DNA of 64,000 nt from GCA-003244245 sp036378735. GTDB lineage: Bacteria; Actinomycetota; Actinomycetes; Mycobacteriales; Pseudonocardiaceae. Both the position numbers and the translations under genes were made by a program. This document shows, one piece after another, positions 1-10,828 of the stretch. Under the pieces are notes generated by a model. That model saw only the letters and a list, made by a program, of their open reading frames with translations, ran no database searches and was not told where the DNA came from. Every line of letters starts with the position of its first letter. Position 1 is the first letter of the stretch. Where the stretch lies: assembly GCA_036378735.1 (NCBI GenBank), contig DASUVX010000075.1, forward strand, positions 31,757 through 95,756, in the 5' to 3' direction.

Positions 1-682
1 GCACCGGTACCCCCACCCGCCGGGTCAGCCGGAACGCCACATCCACCACGAACCGATCCACGTCCTCAGTTGGCTCTTCCACGACGCGCAGCCCGACGAA
101 GGAGTACGGGTGAAACCAGCTGCCATGCCAGGGGTCGAGCCGGTTGACGATCACGTCTTCCGGCTCGCAGCGCCCGACCCCGGTGAACACGGCGTCCATG
201 CTGGTCTGTGGGTCGGGCCTGCGGGGCAGCACCGGCGCCGGCAGCGGATCGTCGCCACCAACAGAATCCAGCCGCACCCAGGCCAGCACCCCATCGTCAT
301 GAGCCGGGAACGGGTCCCATCCCGCGACACCCTGCGCCCCGATCGCCAGACCGTGCCAGCGGCACACCAGCTTCCCTCCGTTCACCGCCGCCAGGCACAG
401 CGGCGCACCCATGTGCGGGCACTCGCCTGGGCCGGCATGCAGCGCGCCATCGGGGGTGCGCCAGGCCACCACCTCGACGCCGGCGATAGTCCGACCGAAC
501 GGTTTCTCACCCCTGATTTCCCGGCTCGCCGCGAGCACGAACCAGTTGCCCGACGGGCGAGCCTGTGCGCGCTTCAGCGCCTCGGAGATCAAACCGGGCC
601 GGGCGTCGCGCCAGGTAGGCTCCTGCCCAGCCCACGTCCACGCCGGCAACCGCCGCAGCGGGATCCGGTCACCTGCCACCAT
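1..682 (-). CDS. Rieske [2Fe-2S] protein with DUF5914 domain (partial, runs off left edge)
   Basis: I read this by translating the minus strand from an ATG at 682 preceded by an AAAGGAG ribosome site; the frame stays open to base 1. Around residues 85-115 it shows a Rieske cluster-binding pair, CPHMGAPLC followed by CRWHGL (Cys-x-His ... Cys-x-x-His). The N-terminal segments RPSGNWFVLAAS and FGRTIAGVEVVAWR resemble actinobacterial DUF5914 proteins, which often lie near carotenoid genes (from memory). An electron-transfer or oxygenase role is expected but the substrate is unknown. It is divergent from treS. The C-terminus lies outside the window. Confidence 0.8.
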   Translation of the reverse strand, partial: MVAGDRIPLRRLPAWTWAGQEPTWRDARPGLISEALKRAQARPSGNWFVLAASREIRGEKPFGRTIAGVEVVAWRTPDGALHAGPGECPHMGAPLCLAAVNGGKLVCRWHGLAIGAQGVAGWDPFPAHDDGVLAWVRLDSVGGDDPLPAPVLPRRPDPQTSMDAVFTGVGRCEPEDVIVNRLDPWHGSWFHPYSFVGLRVVEEPTEDVDRFVVDVAFRLTRRVGVPV

Positions 683-909
683 TACGCACTCCTTTCCCGG
701 TCCGCGGACCGGGGGCCACCTGACGGTATCTTCTTTTGCGTTCCCGAAGCCGGACGGGTACGACTGGCACTGAGACCTGCTTGCAGGGTCGAGGCATGGA
801 TACTGGGACCTGCTTGCAGGGTCGAGGCATGGATACCGAGACCTGCTTGATGCAGTGCATATCCGGCCGCACCGCAGCCCGTCCGCCGTCCCATGAAGGT
901 CGCCTCTCG
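683..909. promoter_or_regulatory. Divergent intergenic region upstream of treS
   Basis: These 227 bases separate the Rieske gene and treS and must hold both promoters unless they are leaderless. The segment contains a 33-bp tandem repeat, listed separately, beginning 135 bases before the chosen treS start. The treS reading frame stays open upstream through the repeat to an ATG at 736, so an N-terminally extended TreS is formally possible. The GAAGGT at 895-900 favours the ATG at 910. Confidence 0.5.
775..849. repeat. 33-bp tandem repeat, 2.3 copies
   Basis: Units at 775-807 and 808-840 both begin ACCTGCTTGCAGGGTCGAGG and differ only at a few positions near their ends. A third, truncated unit (ACCTGCTTGA) starts at 841. 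Each unit contains CTGCTTGCAG, an imperfect palindrome. It lies upstream of treS in the divergent region. Confidence 0.85.
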
Positions 910-2723
<1,814 letters not shown>

Positions 2724-2727
<4 letters not shown>

Positions 2728-4124
2728 TCAGTACCGCTGCTGACCTCGTTGCCGACGTCTCCGGCTCGCTGGCGGTGGCGCTACCCGAGCAGCGGTGGTT
2801 CGCCGGCAAGGACCGGCCGGTGCGTGCGGTCATCCCGGTGCGCGCCACCGATCTCGCCGGATCCGACCCCCGGCTGATTCATGCCGTCGTCGAGGTCGAC
2901 CAGGGACAGCCACATCGGGACCGCTACCAGGTCCTGCTCGGCGTGCGCAGCGACCTGCCGGAGTCCCTCGGGCACGCCTGGGTGGCCGCGTGCGGCGATC
3001 ATGCGGTGTACCAGGCGGTGCACGACGCCGAGCTCACCGCTGTGCTGCTGGAACTGATGGCGCACGGGGCGGAGATCGACGGGCTGCGTTTCGGTACCGA
3101 ACCGGGCGTCACACTGGACACCGAGCAGCGCTCCCGCCCGGTCGCGGCGGAGCAGTCCAACACCTCGCTGGTGTACGGGCAGACCTACATCCTCAAGCTG
3201 TTCCGCAAGGTGGCCACCGGGCGCAGCCCAGATCTGGAGCTGCACCGCGCGTTGGCCGGGGTGGGCTGCGAGCACATCGCGGCGCCGCTGGGCAGCATCG
3301 AGGGCTCGCTGGACGGCGAACCGGTGAGCTACGGAATGATGTCGGAGTTCCTCCGAAGCGCCGTCGAGGGCTGGGCGATGGCGACCGCAAGCGCCCGCGA
3401 CCTACTGGCGCAAAGCCTGCTCCTCGACAGTGCGCCCGGCTCTGCCCAGCCCACCGACCCGGCGGCCGCCGGCGGCGACTTCGCCTCCGAGGCGCACCGG
3501 CTGGGCCACGCGGTGGCGGCCGTACACGCCGATCTGGCCACCGCGCTGGGCAGCTCACCGGCCACCGCCGGGTACCTTGATGCCCTGGCCACGGGCATGC
3601 AACGCAGGTTGGATGGGGTCCTTGGGCGGGTAGCCGAACTCGAGCCGCACGCCGGGGCACTGCGGGCGGCCTTCGATGAAGTGCGCCATCTCGATGGCGC
3701 GGTGCCGCTGCAACGCATCCACGGCGACTTGCACCTCGGTCAGGTACTGCGCACCGTCACCCGGTGGGTTCTGATCGACTTCGAAGGGGAGCCGATGGTG
3801 CCGCTGGCGGCCCGCGTCGCCCCGGCTTCGACGCTGCGTGACGTGGCCGGGATGCTGCGCTCGTTCGACTACGCCGCCAACCACCAACCGCCGGGCGATG
3901 CCGACCCCGAGCAGCGCGCCGCGGCGGCGCTGGCCTGGACAACCCGCAACCAGGACGCCTTCTGCGACGGCTACGCGCAGGTCGCGCCGGACCCGCGCAA
4001 GCACGCTGTGCTGCTGCGCGCATTCGAGTTGGACAAGGCCGTCTATGAGGTCAGCTACGAACACGCCAACCGCCCCGCCTGGCTACCGATCCCGCTGGCC
4101 GCGATAGCCCGCCTGACCACCTAG
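2724..4124 (+). CDS. mak: Maltokinase (Pep2/Mak)
   Basis: A 466-residue kinase-like protein expected to phosphorylate maltose to maltose-1-phosphate with ATP. The GTG start overlaps the treS stop by four bases (GTGA). The N-terminal cap contains LPEQRWFAGKDR, typical of Mak. The catalytic loop is IHGDLHLGQVLR and the metal-binding IDFEGEP follows, as in aminoglycoside-phosphotransferase-like kinases. The maltose-1-phosphate made is the donor for GlgE, whose linear glucan is then branched by GlgB next door. No unusual truncation is visible. Confidence 0.94.
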
Positions 4125-4160
4125 CTCGCTAGCTGTGCGTTGCCACCGAGCCGTCCGTGT

Positions 4161-4226
4161 GTCGCCGAGTTCGACCGGAGGGTTGTGCGGCGCCGGCTGG
4201 GGAACCCTGTTGTCGAACTCGGCGAC
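4161..4226. repeat. 66-bp perfect inverted repeat between mak and glgB
   Basis: Left arm GTCGCCGAGTTCGAC (4161-4175) and right arm GTCGAACTCGGCGAC (4212-4226) are perfect complements. A nested pair AGGGTT (4179-4184) and AACCCT (4203-4208) extends the hairpin. It starts 36 bases after the mak stop and has no T-run. Its sequence is unrelated to the five dispersed palindromes elsewhere in the window, though the overall size is similar. Confidence 0.8.
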
Positions 4227-4325
4227 GCCAGCACGGTCCGGGCCACCCGCTCGGGTTGCCCCACTCAGCAGATCTGGCCGAGAGCCGACACACTGGTGTG
4301 AGACGAATCCAGGAAGGACGTGACC

Positions 4326-6512
4326 GTGCAGGCGGCAGACCGCGCCACTTCGGCGCCACCGGCCGAGGAGCTACACCGGCTGCTCGCCGGCGAACATCAT
4401 GACCCGCATTCCATCCTCGGGGCACATCCGTACGCTGACGGCACCGCGGTGCGGGTGCTGCGCCCGCGCGCCGATGAAGTCACGGTGCTCACCGACGACG
4501 GTGAGTACCCGCTGGAGCACCTGGCCGGGGGTTTCTTCCACGGGATGACCCACGGCAGTGGCGACTACCGGCTGCGGGTGCGCTACGGCGACTACACCGA
4601 GATCGCCGACGATCCGTACCGCTGGCTGCCTACGCTGGGTGAGGTCGACTTGCATCTCATCCGGGAAGGCCGCCATGAGCGGCTGTGGGAGGTGCTGGGA
4701 GCGCACGTGCGGACCTATCCGACGCCGGGGGGCCTGGTGGTGGGCACCTCGTTCGCGGTGTGGGCTCCGCACGCCCGGGGCGTGCGGGTATGCGGAGACT
4801 TCGACGGCTGGTCGGGGATGGCCACGCCGCTGCGCTCGCTCGGCTCGTCGGGGATTTGGGAGGTGTTCCTGCCCGGCGTCGGCGCCGGAACCCGCTACAA
4901 GTTCCGCATGCTGGGTCCGGATGGGAGCTGGCATGAGAAGGCCGATCCGATGGCCCGCGGTACCGAGGTGCCGCCGAGCACGGCCTCGGTGGTCACCGGC
5001 CCATCGACGCACGAGTGGAATGACGCCCAGTGGCTCGCCGAGCGGGCCCAGGGCCGGCCGGGCAGCAAGCCGATGAGCGTCTATGAACTCCACCTGGGAT
5101 CCTGGCGGCAGGGCCTGGATTACCGGGAACTCGCTCAGCAGCTCGTCGACTACCTCCAGACCACCGGATTCACCCACGTCGAGTTGCTGCCGGTGTCCGA
5201 GCATCCCTTCGGCGGTTCCTGGGGCTACCAGGTCACCTCCTACTACGCACCGACGTCGCGGTATGGCTCTCCTGACGACTTCCGCTATTTCGTCGACACC
5301 CTGCATGCGGCCGGGATCGGGGTGCTCATGGACTGGGTTCCCGCGCATTTCCCGCGCGACGAGTGGGCATTGGCTCGCTTCGACGGCGCGCCGTGCTACG
5401 AGCACTCCGATCCGCGGCGCGCCGCGCACCCGGACTGGGGAACATTGATTTTCGACTACGGGCGCAATGAGGTTCGTAATTTCCTGGTCGCCAACGCGCT
5501 GTACTGGCTGGAGGAGTTCCACCTCGATGGACTGCGGGTCGACGCGGTGGCGTCGATGCTGTATCTGGACTATTCACGCCAACCGGGAGAATGGTCGCCC
5601 AACGCTTACGGCGGCCGGGAGAACCTAGACGCCGTGGCCTTCCTGCAGGAAATGAATGCCACAGTTTACAAGCGCCACCCCGGCGTCATCACGGTCGCCG
5701 AGGAATCCACGGCCTGGCCCGGCGTCACGCGGGCGACCCATGTGGGCGGCTTGGGGTTCGGCTTCAAATGGAACATGGGCTGGATGCACGACACCCTCGC
5801 CTATACGGGCCACGACCCGGTGCACCGCACCTACCATCACAACGAAGTGACATTCTCGCTGATGTACGCCTGGAGCGAGAACTTCGTGCTGCCGCTGTCG
5901 CACGATGAGGTGGTACACGGTAAGGGTTCGCTGTGGACTCGGATGCCAGGCGATGACTGGAACAAGGCCGCTAATCTGCGTTGCCTGCTGGCTTACATGT
6001 GGGCCCACCCCGGCAAGCAGCTGCTTTTCATGGGTGGCGAGTTGGGGCAACCCGGTGAATGGTCGGAGAGCCGGTCGCTGGATTGGAACCTGCGCTACCA
6101 CCCGCTGCACGGCGGCCTGCTGCAGTTGGTCGGCGATCTCAACGCCATCTACCGCTCCCATCGGGCGCTGTACAGCCAAGACACCGCTCCCGCCGGTTTT
6201 GAGTGGATCGACGCCAACGATGCCTGGGGAAACGTGCTGAGCTTCCTGCGCTGGGGAGACGACGGCTCGGTGCTGGCCTGCGTGGTGAACTTCGCCGGCA
6301 ACCCACACGAGGGTTACCGAGTCGGTCTGCCCAGACCAGGACGATGGCGCGAAGCGCTCAACACCGACGCCGAGAACTACGGTGGCTCCGGCGTGGGAAA
6401 CCTCGGCGAAGTGGTCGCCAACAAGACGCCCTGGCATGGCCGGCCGTACTCGGCACTGCTGCGCCTACCACCCGCTGGAGCGCTCTGGCTCACTCCGATC
6501 GAGGAACCGTGA
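4326..6512 (+). CDS. glgB: 1,4-alpha-glucan branching enzyme GlgB
   Basis: A 728-residue GH13 branching enzyme introducing alpha-1,6 branches in glycogen-like glucan. I chose GTG 4326 because AGGAAGG (4311-4317) lies 8 bases upstream; GTG 4320 is possible but only two bases from that site. The two N-terminal beta-sandwich modules (GlgB-N with HHDPHSILGAH-like sequence, then CBM48 around VWAPHARGVRVCGDFDGW) precede the catalytic barrel. The barrel shows DGLRVDAVASMLY (nucleophile), TVAEESTAWPGV (acid/base) and LPLSHDEVVHGKGSL. It is separated from mak by 200 bases and a large hairpin, so it may have its own promoter. Confidence 0.95.
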   Translation: MQAADRATSAPPAEELHRLLAGEHHDPHSILGAHPYADGTAVRVLRPRADEVTVLTDDGEYPLEHLAGGFFHGMTHGSGDYRLRVRYGDYTEIADDPYRWLPTLGEVDLHLIREGRHERLWEVLGAHVRTYPTPGGLVVGTSFAVWAPHARGVRVCGDFDGWSGMATPLRSLGSSGIWEVFLPGVGAGTRYKFRMLGPDGSWHEKADPMARGTEVPPSTASVVTGPSTHEWNDAQWLAERAQGRPGSKPMSVYELHLGSWRQGLDYRELAQQLVDYLQTTGFTHVELLPVSEHPFGGSWGYQVTSYYAPTSRYGSPDDFRYFVDTLHAAGIGVLMDWVPAHFPRDEWALARFDGAPCYEHSDPRRAAHPDWGTLIFDYGRNEVRNFLVANALYWLEEFHLDGLRVDAVASMLYLDYSRQPGEWSPNAYGGRENLDAVAFLQEMNATVYKRHPGVITVAEESTAWPGVTRATHVGGLGFGFKWNMGWMHDTLAYTGHDPVHRTYHHNEVTFSLMYAWSENFVLPLSHDEVVHGKGSLWTRMPGDDWNKAANLRCLLAYMWAHPGKQLLFMGGELGQPGEWSESRSLDWNLRYHPLHGGLLQLVGDLNAIYRSHRALYSQDTAPAGFEWIDANDAWGNVLSFLRWGDDGSVLACVVNFAGNPHEGYRVGLPRPGRWREALNTDAENYGGSGVGNLGEVVANKTPWHGRPYSALLRLPPAGALWLTPIEEP

Positions 6513-6600
6513 GTATGGCTTCGCTTACACTGAGGTAACATAGTGGCCTATGCTTCATGCCAATGGCGGCGAAATCGAGAAGGGCATCCGGCGCTAGGGT

Positions 6601-6622
6601 GTACGTACCGCAGTACGTACCG
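6601..6622. repeat. Direct repeat GTACGTACCG x2 (candidate operator)
   Basis: GTACGTACCG occurs at 6601-6610 and 6613-6622, separated by CA. Each GTACGTAC is itself a palindrome. The pair lies 32 bases before the PAS/GGDEF/EAL-like gene, a position fitting a protein-binding site. No regulator can be assigned from sequence. Confidence 0.4.
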
Positions 6623-6653
6623 ATCTGCGGTCCGTTAACGGTGGGCGCGATAA

Positions 6654-8831
6654 GTGAGACAGGACCACACAGGCAACCATGGTGACCGGGACCGCAGCTC
6701 CCGGTCGCCATCCGCGGTTGCCCGGAAGTGGGCCCGCGTTCTCGCCGACACGTGCTCGGTACCGATGCCGGCCGCTGAAGTCGTGGACCACCTCGAGGAT
6801 CTCACGCAGCGGTTGGTGGCCGCGCTGTCCAACCCGTCGGTCGACACGGGCGCCGCGTACGACGTGGGGGCTCGGCTAGTCGCCGACGGATTCACGGGTA
6901 CCCAGAGTTTGTCGCGGACATTCGACGTCCTGGGCAACGCGTTGCCGGCCGTCGCAGGCGATACCGCTGCAGAGCCACCGTGTGGCCGGATCATCGAGCT
7001 GCTCGCCGCATTGGCGTCCGGGTACACCTGGGCGCTGCGAAGCCAGGTCCTCGACCAGGAAAGAGAGGTCACCCGGGCACTATCACTGGCATGGCAGGAC
7101 GTCGAGCGGAACCTGCGAGCCAGCGACGCCCGGTTCCGGGAGGTGTTCGATGCATCGCCGGTGGGAATCGCGATCAGCGAGCCCGGCGGTCGGATCATCC
7201 AAACCAACCGGTCGCTGGACGATATTCTCGGCTACTCCGCTGGCGAGCTGCTCGGGCACGATGTGACCGAGTTGTTCTCCCCCGCGGACCGGCCAATCGC
7301 AGAGGAACATCACCGGGGACTGGTGGCCGGTGGGGATCCGCGATTGCGCGTCCGGGTCGCCTTGCGCCGGGTAGACGATGAGACGGTATGGGCCTACTTG
7401 GACGGGGTGGTGGTGCGCGACGCCGAAGGGTCGCCCCGCCACGTCGTGACGATGGTCGAGGACATCACCAACCTGCAGCTGCTTGAGCGGCAGCTGAAAC
7501 ATCAAACACTGCACGATCTGCAGACCGATCTCCCGAACCGGCAGTACTTCATCACACACCTGGAAGAGGTGCTGGCACGGCTGGCGCCCTCGGCAGTGGT
7601 CACGCTCCTACAGCTCGATCTGGACGGCTTCTCCACCATCAATGACGGCCTTGGGCGTCCGGCTGGCGACTTCGCGCTGAACGTGGTCGCTCGCCGGCTA
7701 GCCGGGGTGGTTGCAGATCGGCCGGCGATGGTGGCTCGGCTGAGCGCCGACGAATTCGCCATCCTGATCGAACCCGGCGATGGGCCTCTCGACATCGCTG
7801 CCCTGATCGAGTCGATCAACACCGAGCTGGCCGAACCGTTCTACCTCGACGACACCGGGGTGGCCCTCACCGCGACTGTCGGGGTCGTGCAGTGTCAAGC
7901 TGGCCAGTTCTCTCCGGACGGGCTGATGCGCGCCGCCAGCACCACGCTGCGCCGGGTCCGCGGAGCCAATAAGCGGCAGTGGGCGCTGTTCGACCCCGAT
8001 CAGGATTCCGCCTACCAAGCAAAGCTTCACCTCGCCGCGGCGATGCCCGGCGCCCTGGAGACCGGCCAGCTGCTGGCGACCTACCAGCCGGTGGTCACCC
8101 TCGCCGACCAGCGGCTGGTAGGCATCGAGGCGGCGCTGATCTGGGAGCACCCCCAGCTCGGCGTGCTGACCGACGACCAGTGCAGGCAGGCCGCAGAGCG
8201 GACCGGTGCCGTGCACGAGGTCGGCCAGTGGCTGCTGCACACAGCCGCCGAGCAGGCCATGTCATGGCGGCGGCGCGTCGGCGACACGGTGCCTCCGGTG
8301 GTGGTCAATCTCATGCCGTCCCAGGCGCAGGACCCCGACCTGGTTGCCAAGATCCGATCGGTGCTCGACGAGAACGGCCTGCCGCCGGCTCAGCTGGAGA
8401 TCCGGGCGCCGGTGTCCGCGATCCGCAATGTTGACGGCGAACTCGCCGACGATGGCGGGGCACAAGCCGAGGACAATCTGCGGGTTCTCACCGAGCTCGG
8501 CGTGCGCACCGGACTCTACGATTTTGCCGGTGGCATCGGCGGACTGCGCTGCGTGGCCGACCTGCCGGTGTGCACGGTGCGCATCGCCGCGCCGATATCC
8601 CGGCAAGTAGCCGAGGACCCGTCCCGGATCCTGTCCCAGACGGCACAGGCCGAGGTGCACATCGTTCGAGGAGCCGGTGTCGACGTGGTCGCCTACCCGG
8701 TGGACAGCGCCGAGCAAGCTGCATGCTGGCCTTGGATCGGTGCGAACTGGGCGGTGGGAGCCCTGTTCGGTGCCCCAGGATCACCACAGGACGTCGCCGC
8801 CCTGCTCAACGGCTCTCAGCAGACGGTTTGA
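6654..8831 (+). CDS. PAS protein with degenerate GGDEF and EAL domains
   Basis: A 725-residue cytoplasmic protein with no obvious membrane segment. An N-terminal helical region of about 155 residues precedes a PAS fold (about 160-275, RFREVFDASPVGIAI). A diguanylate-cyclase-like domain begins at HDLQTDLPNRQYF (about 286); its active loop reads SADEF rather than GGDEF (about 361). The EAL-like domain begins at YQPVVTLADQ (about 476); the signature Glu-Ala-Leu is EAA and the usual DDFG is YDFA. Both catalytic sites therefore look lost, suggesting a c-di-GMP-binding or purely protein-interacting sensor (inference). The GTG start has no strong ribosome site, so the exact N-terminus is uncertain. 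Confidence 0.85.
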   Translation: MRQDHTGNHGDRDRSSRSPSAVARKWARVLADTCSVPMPAAEVVDHLEDLTQRLVAALSNPSVDTGAAYDVGARLVADGFTGTQSLSRTFDVLGNALPAVAGDTAAEPPCGRIIELLAALASGYTWALRSQVLDQEREVTRALSLAWQDVERNLRASDARFREVFDASPVGIAISEPGGRIIQTNRSLDDILGYSAGELLGHDVTELFSPADRPIAEEHHRGLVAGGDPRLRVRVALRRVDDETVWAYLDGVVVRDAEGSPRHVVTMVEDITNLQLLERQLKHQTLHDLQTDLPNRQYFITHLEEVLARLAPSAVVTLLQLDLDGFSTINDGLGRPAGDFALNVVARRLAGVVADRPAMVARLSADEFAILIEPGDGPLDIAALIESINTELAEPFYLDDTGVALTATVGVVQCQAGQFSPDGLMRAASTTLRRVRGANKRQWALFDPDQDSAYQAKLHLAAAMPGALETGQLLATYQPVVTLADQRLVGIEAALIWEHPQLGVLTDDQCRQAAERTGAVHEVGQWLLHTAAEQAMSWRRRVGDTVPPVVVNLMPSQAQDPDLVAKIRSVLDENGLPPAQLEIRAPVSAIRNVDGELADDGGAQAEDNLRVLTELGVRTGLYDFAGGIGGLRCVADLPVCTVRIAAPISRQVAEDPSRILSQTAQAEVHIVRGAGVDVVAYPVDSAEQAACWPWIGANWAVGALFGAPGSPQDVAALLNGSQQTV

Positions 8832-8867
8832 CGGTCCTGACCGACCGGCAGCTTCTGGGTGTACTCG

Positions 8868-9392
8868 CTAGGTGGCGCGCCGGCGCCGAATTAACCGGAC
8901 GACCAGGTAGATGAGAATCACCACGTTGAGCACCAGGCCACCGATCTTCAGCCCGGTGGGATGCTTGTGCAGCTCCTGAACCTCGGGGATGAGCAACAAT
9001 GCCGTCGACACCACCGTGAGGTACTCGCCCCATTCCCGGCGTCGGAACAGGCCATAGCCCTCGACCGCCTCCAACAGCCCATACCCCAGAGCGATCACCC
9101 CGTCGCGCTGCACCTGCCGCGACCCGAAACCGCTTAACCTGGAGATCAGCCGACCGGTCTCGTTGCGGCTGGGATCGAGCCCGACCTGCTCGGCGAAGCG
9201 CCGTGCGAGATCCGTCCAGTCGGTGTGCGTATGGGTGACCAGGATGAGGCCGACCCCTACCAGCAGCACCGCGCGAAGTGCCCGCTCGACCGCGAGCACC
9301 GGCAGCAGCCTGCTCTTGTCCTGAGCGCTGCGTTTGCGGGCGGACTGCTGCGGCGTCCCCGCCCGACCTGACTGCTCCGCCGCTGACGTCAT
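8868..9392 (-). CDS. DUF2127 family membrane protein
   Basis: A 174-residue protein with a basic N-terminus, then hydrophobic helices around ALRAVLLVGVGLILVTH, GVIALGYGLLEAVEGYGL, YLTVVSTALLLIPEV and LVLNVVILIYLVVRLIRRR. This pattern and GLEAVEGYGL-like helices match the DUF2127 family of unknown function. I prefer ATG 9392, 4-5 bases after GGAGGT; an in-frame GTG at 9404 lacks a ribosome site. It lies 39 bases from the end of the preceding plus-strand gene and in tandem after the mocR gene on the minus strand, with which it may be co-transcribed. Confidence 0.75.
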   Translation of the reverse strand: MTSAAEQSGRAGTPQQSARKRSAQDKSRLLPVLAVERALRAVLLVGVGLILVTHTHTDWTDLARRFAEQVGLDPSRNETGRLISRLSGFGSRQVQRDGVIALGYGLLEAVEGYGLFRRREWGEYLTVVSTALLLIPEVQELHKHPTGLKIGGLVLNVVILIYLVVRLIRRRRAT

Positions 9393-9427
9393 GACGACCT
9401 CCACCGTGCAGGCGCGCGTGGGGATAC

Positions 9428-10828
9428 TCAGCCGCGCAGCGTGTTAGCCAGCCGGTGAACTCCCTGCCGCAGCTCGCCGACGTCGCGGACGGTAGCAAAC
9501 GACAGCCGCAAGTACGCGCCTGGAGGTTCGGCGCAGAAGTACGGCCGACCGGGGCTGACCAGCACGCCGGAAGCCCGGGCCTGCGCGGCGAACCTGAGGT
9601 CGTCGACGTGATCGGGCAGCCGCGCCCATAGATGCAGACCGCCGGCGGGTAACCGGCTCACGAGGGCATCCGGGAGTAGGTCGGCGAGCGCGGCCATCAG
9701 CGCTGCACGGCGCTCGGCGAGCGCCGCTGACAGCCGGCTGAGATGCGCGCGCCACGCCGGCGCGCTGACCAACTCGAGCGCCGCATCCTGGAGTAGCCGC
9801 GGGACGAAGAAGTCATCGACGAGTCGAAGCGCACGCAGCCGCTCGGCGACCGGTCCGCGTGCGATCAGCGCACCTACCCGCAGGTTGGGCGAAGTAGCTT
9901 TGGTCAACGAGGCGATGTGCACGACGCGGCCGTCGGTATCGTCGGCGACCAGCGGCGGCGGCGCGGGACGTTCGTGAGACAGCCAGCGGGCGAAGTCGTC
10001 CTCGATGATGAACGCACCGGCCTGGCGGGCAGCGTCGAGGACCTCCTTGCGCCGCCGGCCGGCGAGAGCCGCGCCGGTCGGGTTCTGGAAAGTCGGCTGG
10101 CAGTAGAACAGCCGTGCCCCGGTGGCCGCGAAAGCGGCCGCGAGCAGGTCGGGCTGTACGCCATGCTCATCGGTCGGAACAGGAACCGTTCGCAGCCGCG
10201 CGGCTCGCGCGACAGCGATCGCGCCGAGGTAGGTCGGCGACTCGAGCAGCACCGGGGCACCGCTGGGCACGATCGCGCGAAACGCCGCCGACAACGCCGC
10301 CTGCGCGCCGCCGGTGACGAGTACGTCCTCCGGCGCCACCGCAGCAGCACCGAGCGAGCGGGCGAACCAGGCGCGCAGGGCCGGCAGGCCAGCCGGTGGC
10401 GGGCGCTCCGCGGCGTCCGGGCGCCGGGCGGCGCGAGCGAGCGCCGCACCGAGCGCCCGATTGGGCAGCAGCGAGGGGTGCGGGTAGCCACCCGCCAGCG
10501 ACACGACGTCCGCCGGCTCCACTTGCAGCAAGAAGGCCACACTCGTCGCATCGACCGTACGATCGCCCAGCGCCAGCGTTTGCCAGGACAGATCAGGGGG
10601 CTCGGCAGCGCGCGCGACGCGCTCGGCGACGTAGGTGCCGCTACCCGGGCGGGTGACGAGCACCCCCTCGGCCGCCAGCGCCGCCAGCGCCCGGGACAGC
10701 GTGACCGGGCTGACGCCATAGCGAGCGGTGAGCTCGCGGGTCGACGGCAGCCGCTCGCCGGGGCTCATCTGGTGCGCGGACTCCCGCAGCGCCGCACCCA
10801 CCCGGTCAATACTGCTATCGTTGGACAT
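9428..10828 (-). CDS. MocR-family regulator (GntR HTH plus PLP aminotransferase-like domain)
   Basis: A 466-residue MocR/PdxR-type regulator. Residues ~10-70 form a GntR winged helix (PGERLPSTRELTARYGVS ... PGSGTYVAE). The remainder is an aminotransferase class I/II fold with VTGGAQAAL, FYCQPTFQNPTG and the PLP lysine in SLTKATSPNLR. MocR proteins commonly sense PLP and control vitamin B6 or neighbouring metabolic genes. The divergent neighbour carries a PNPOx-like domain, which fits a B6-linked regulon (inference). Its ATG overlaps the ATG of the divergent gene by two bases, leaving no conventional leader for either. Confidence 0.93.
   Translation of the reverse strand: MSNDSSIDRVGAALRESAHQMSPGERLPSTRELTARYGVSPVTLSRALAALAAEGVLVTRPGSGTYVAERVARAAEPPDLSWQTLALGDRTVDATSVAFLLQVEPADVVSLAGGYPHPSLLPNRALGAALARAARRPDAAERPPPAGLPALRAWFARSLGAAAVAPEDVLVTGGAQAALSAAFRAIVPSGAPVLLESPTYLGAIAVARAARLRTVPVPTDEHGVQPDLLAAAFAATGARLFYCQPTFQNPTGAALAGRRRKEVLDAARQAGAFIIEDDFARWLSHERPAPPPLVADDTDGRVVHIASLTKATSPNLRVGALIARGPVAERLRALRLVDDFFVPRLLQDAALELVSAPAWRAHLSRLSAALAERRAALMAALADLLPDALVSRLPAGGLHLWARLPDHVDDLRFAAQARASGVLVSPGRPYFCAEPPGAYLRLSFATVRDVGELRQGVHRLANTLRG

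Noticed and set aside
110..850. Plus-strand frames at the left edge
   Set aside because: They lie opposite the Rieske/DUF5914 gene, whose CPHMGAPLC and CRWHGL motifs show that the minus strand codes.
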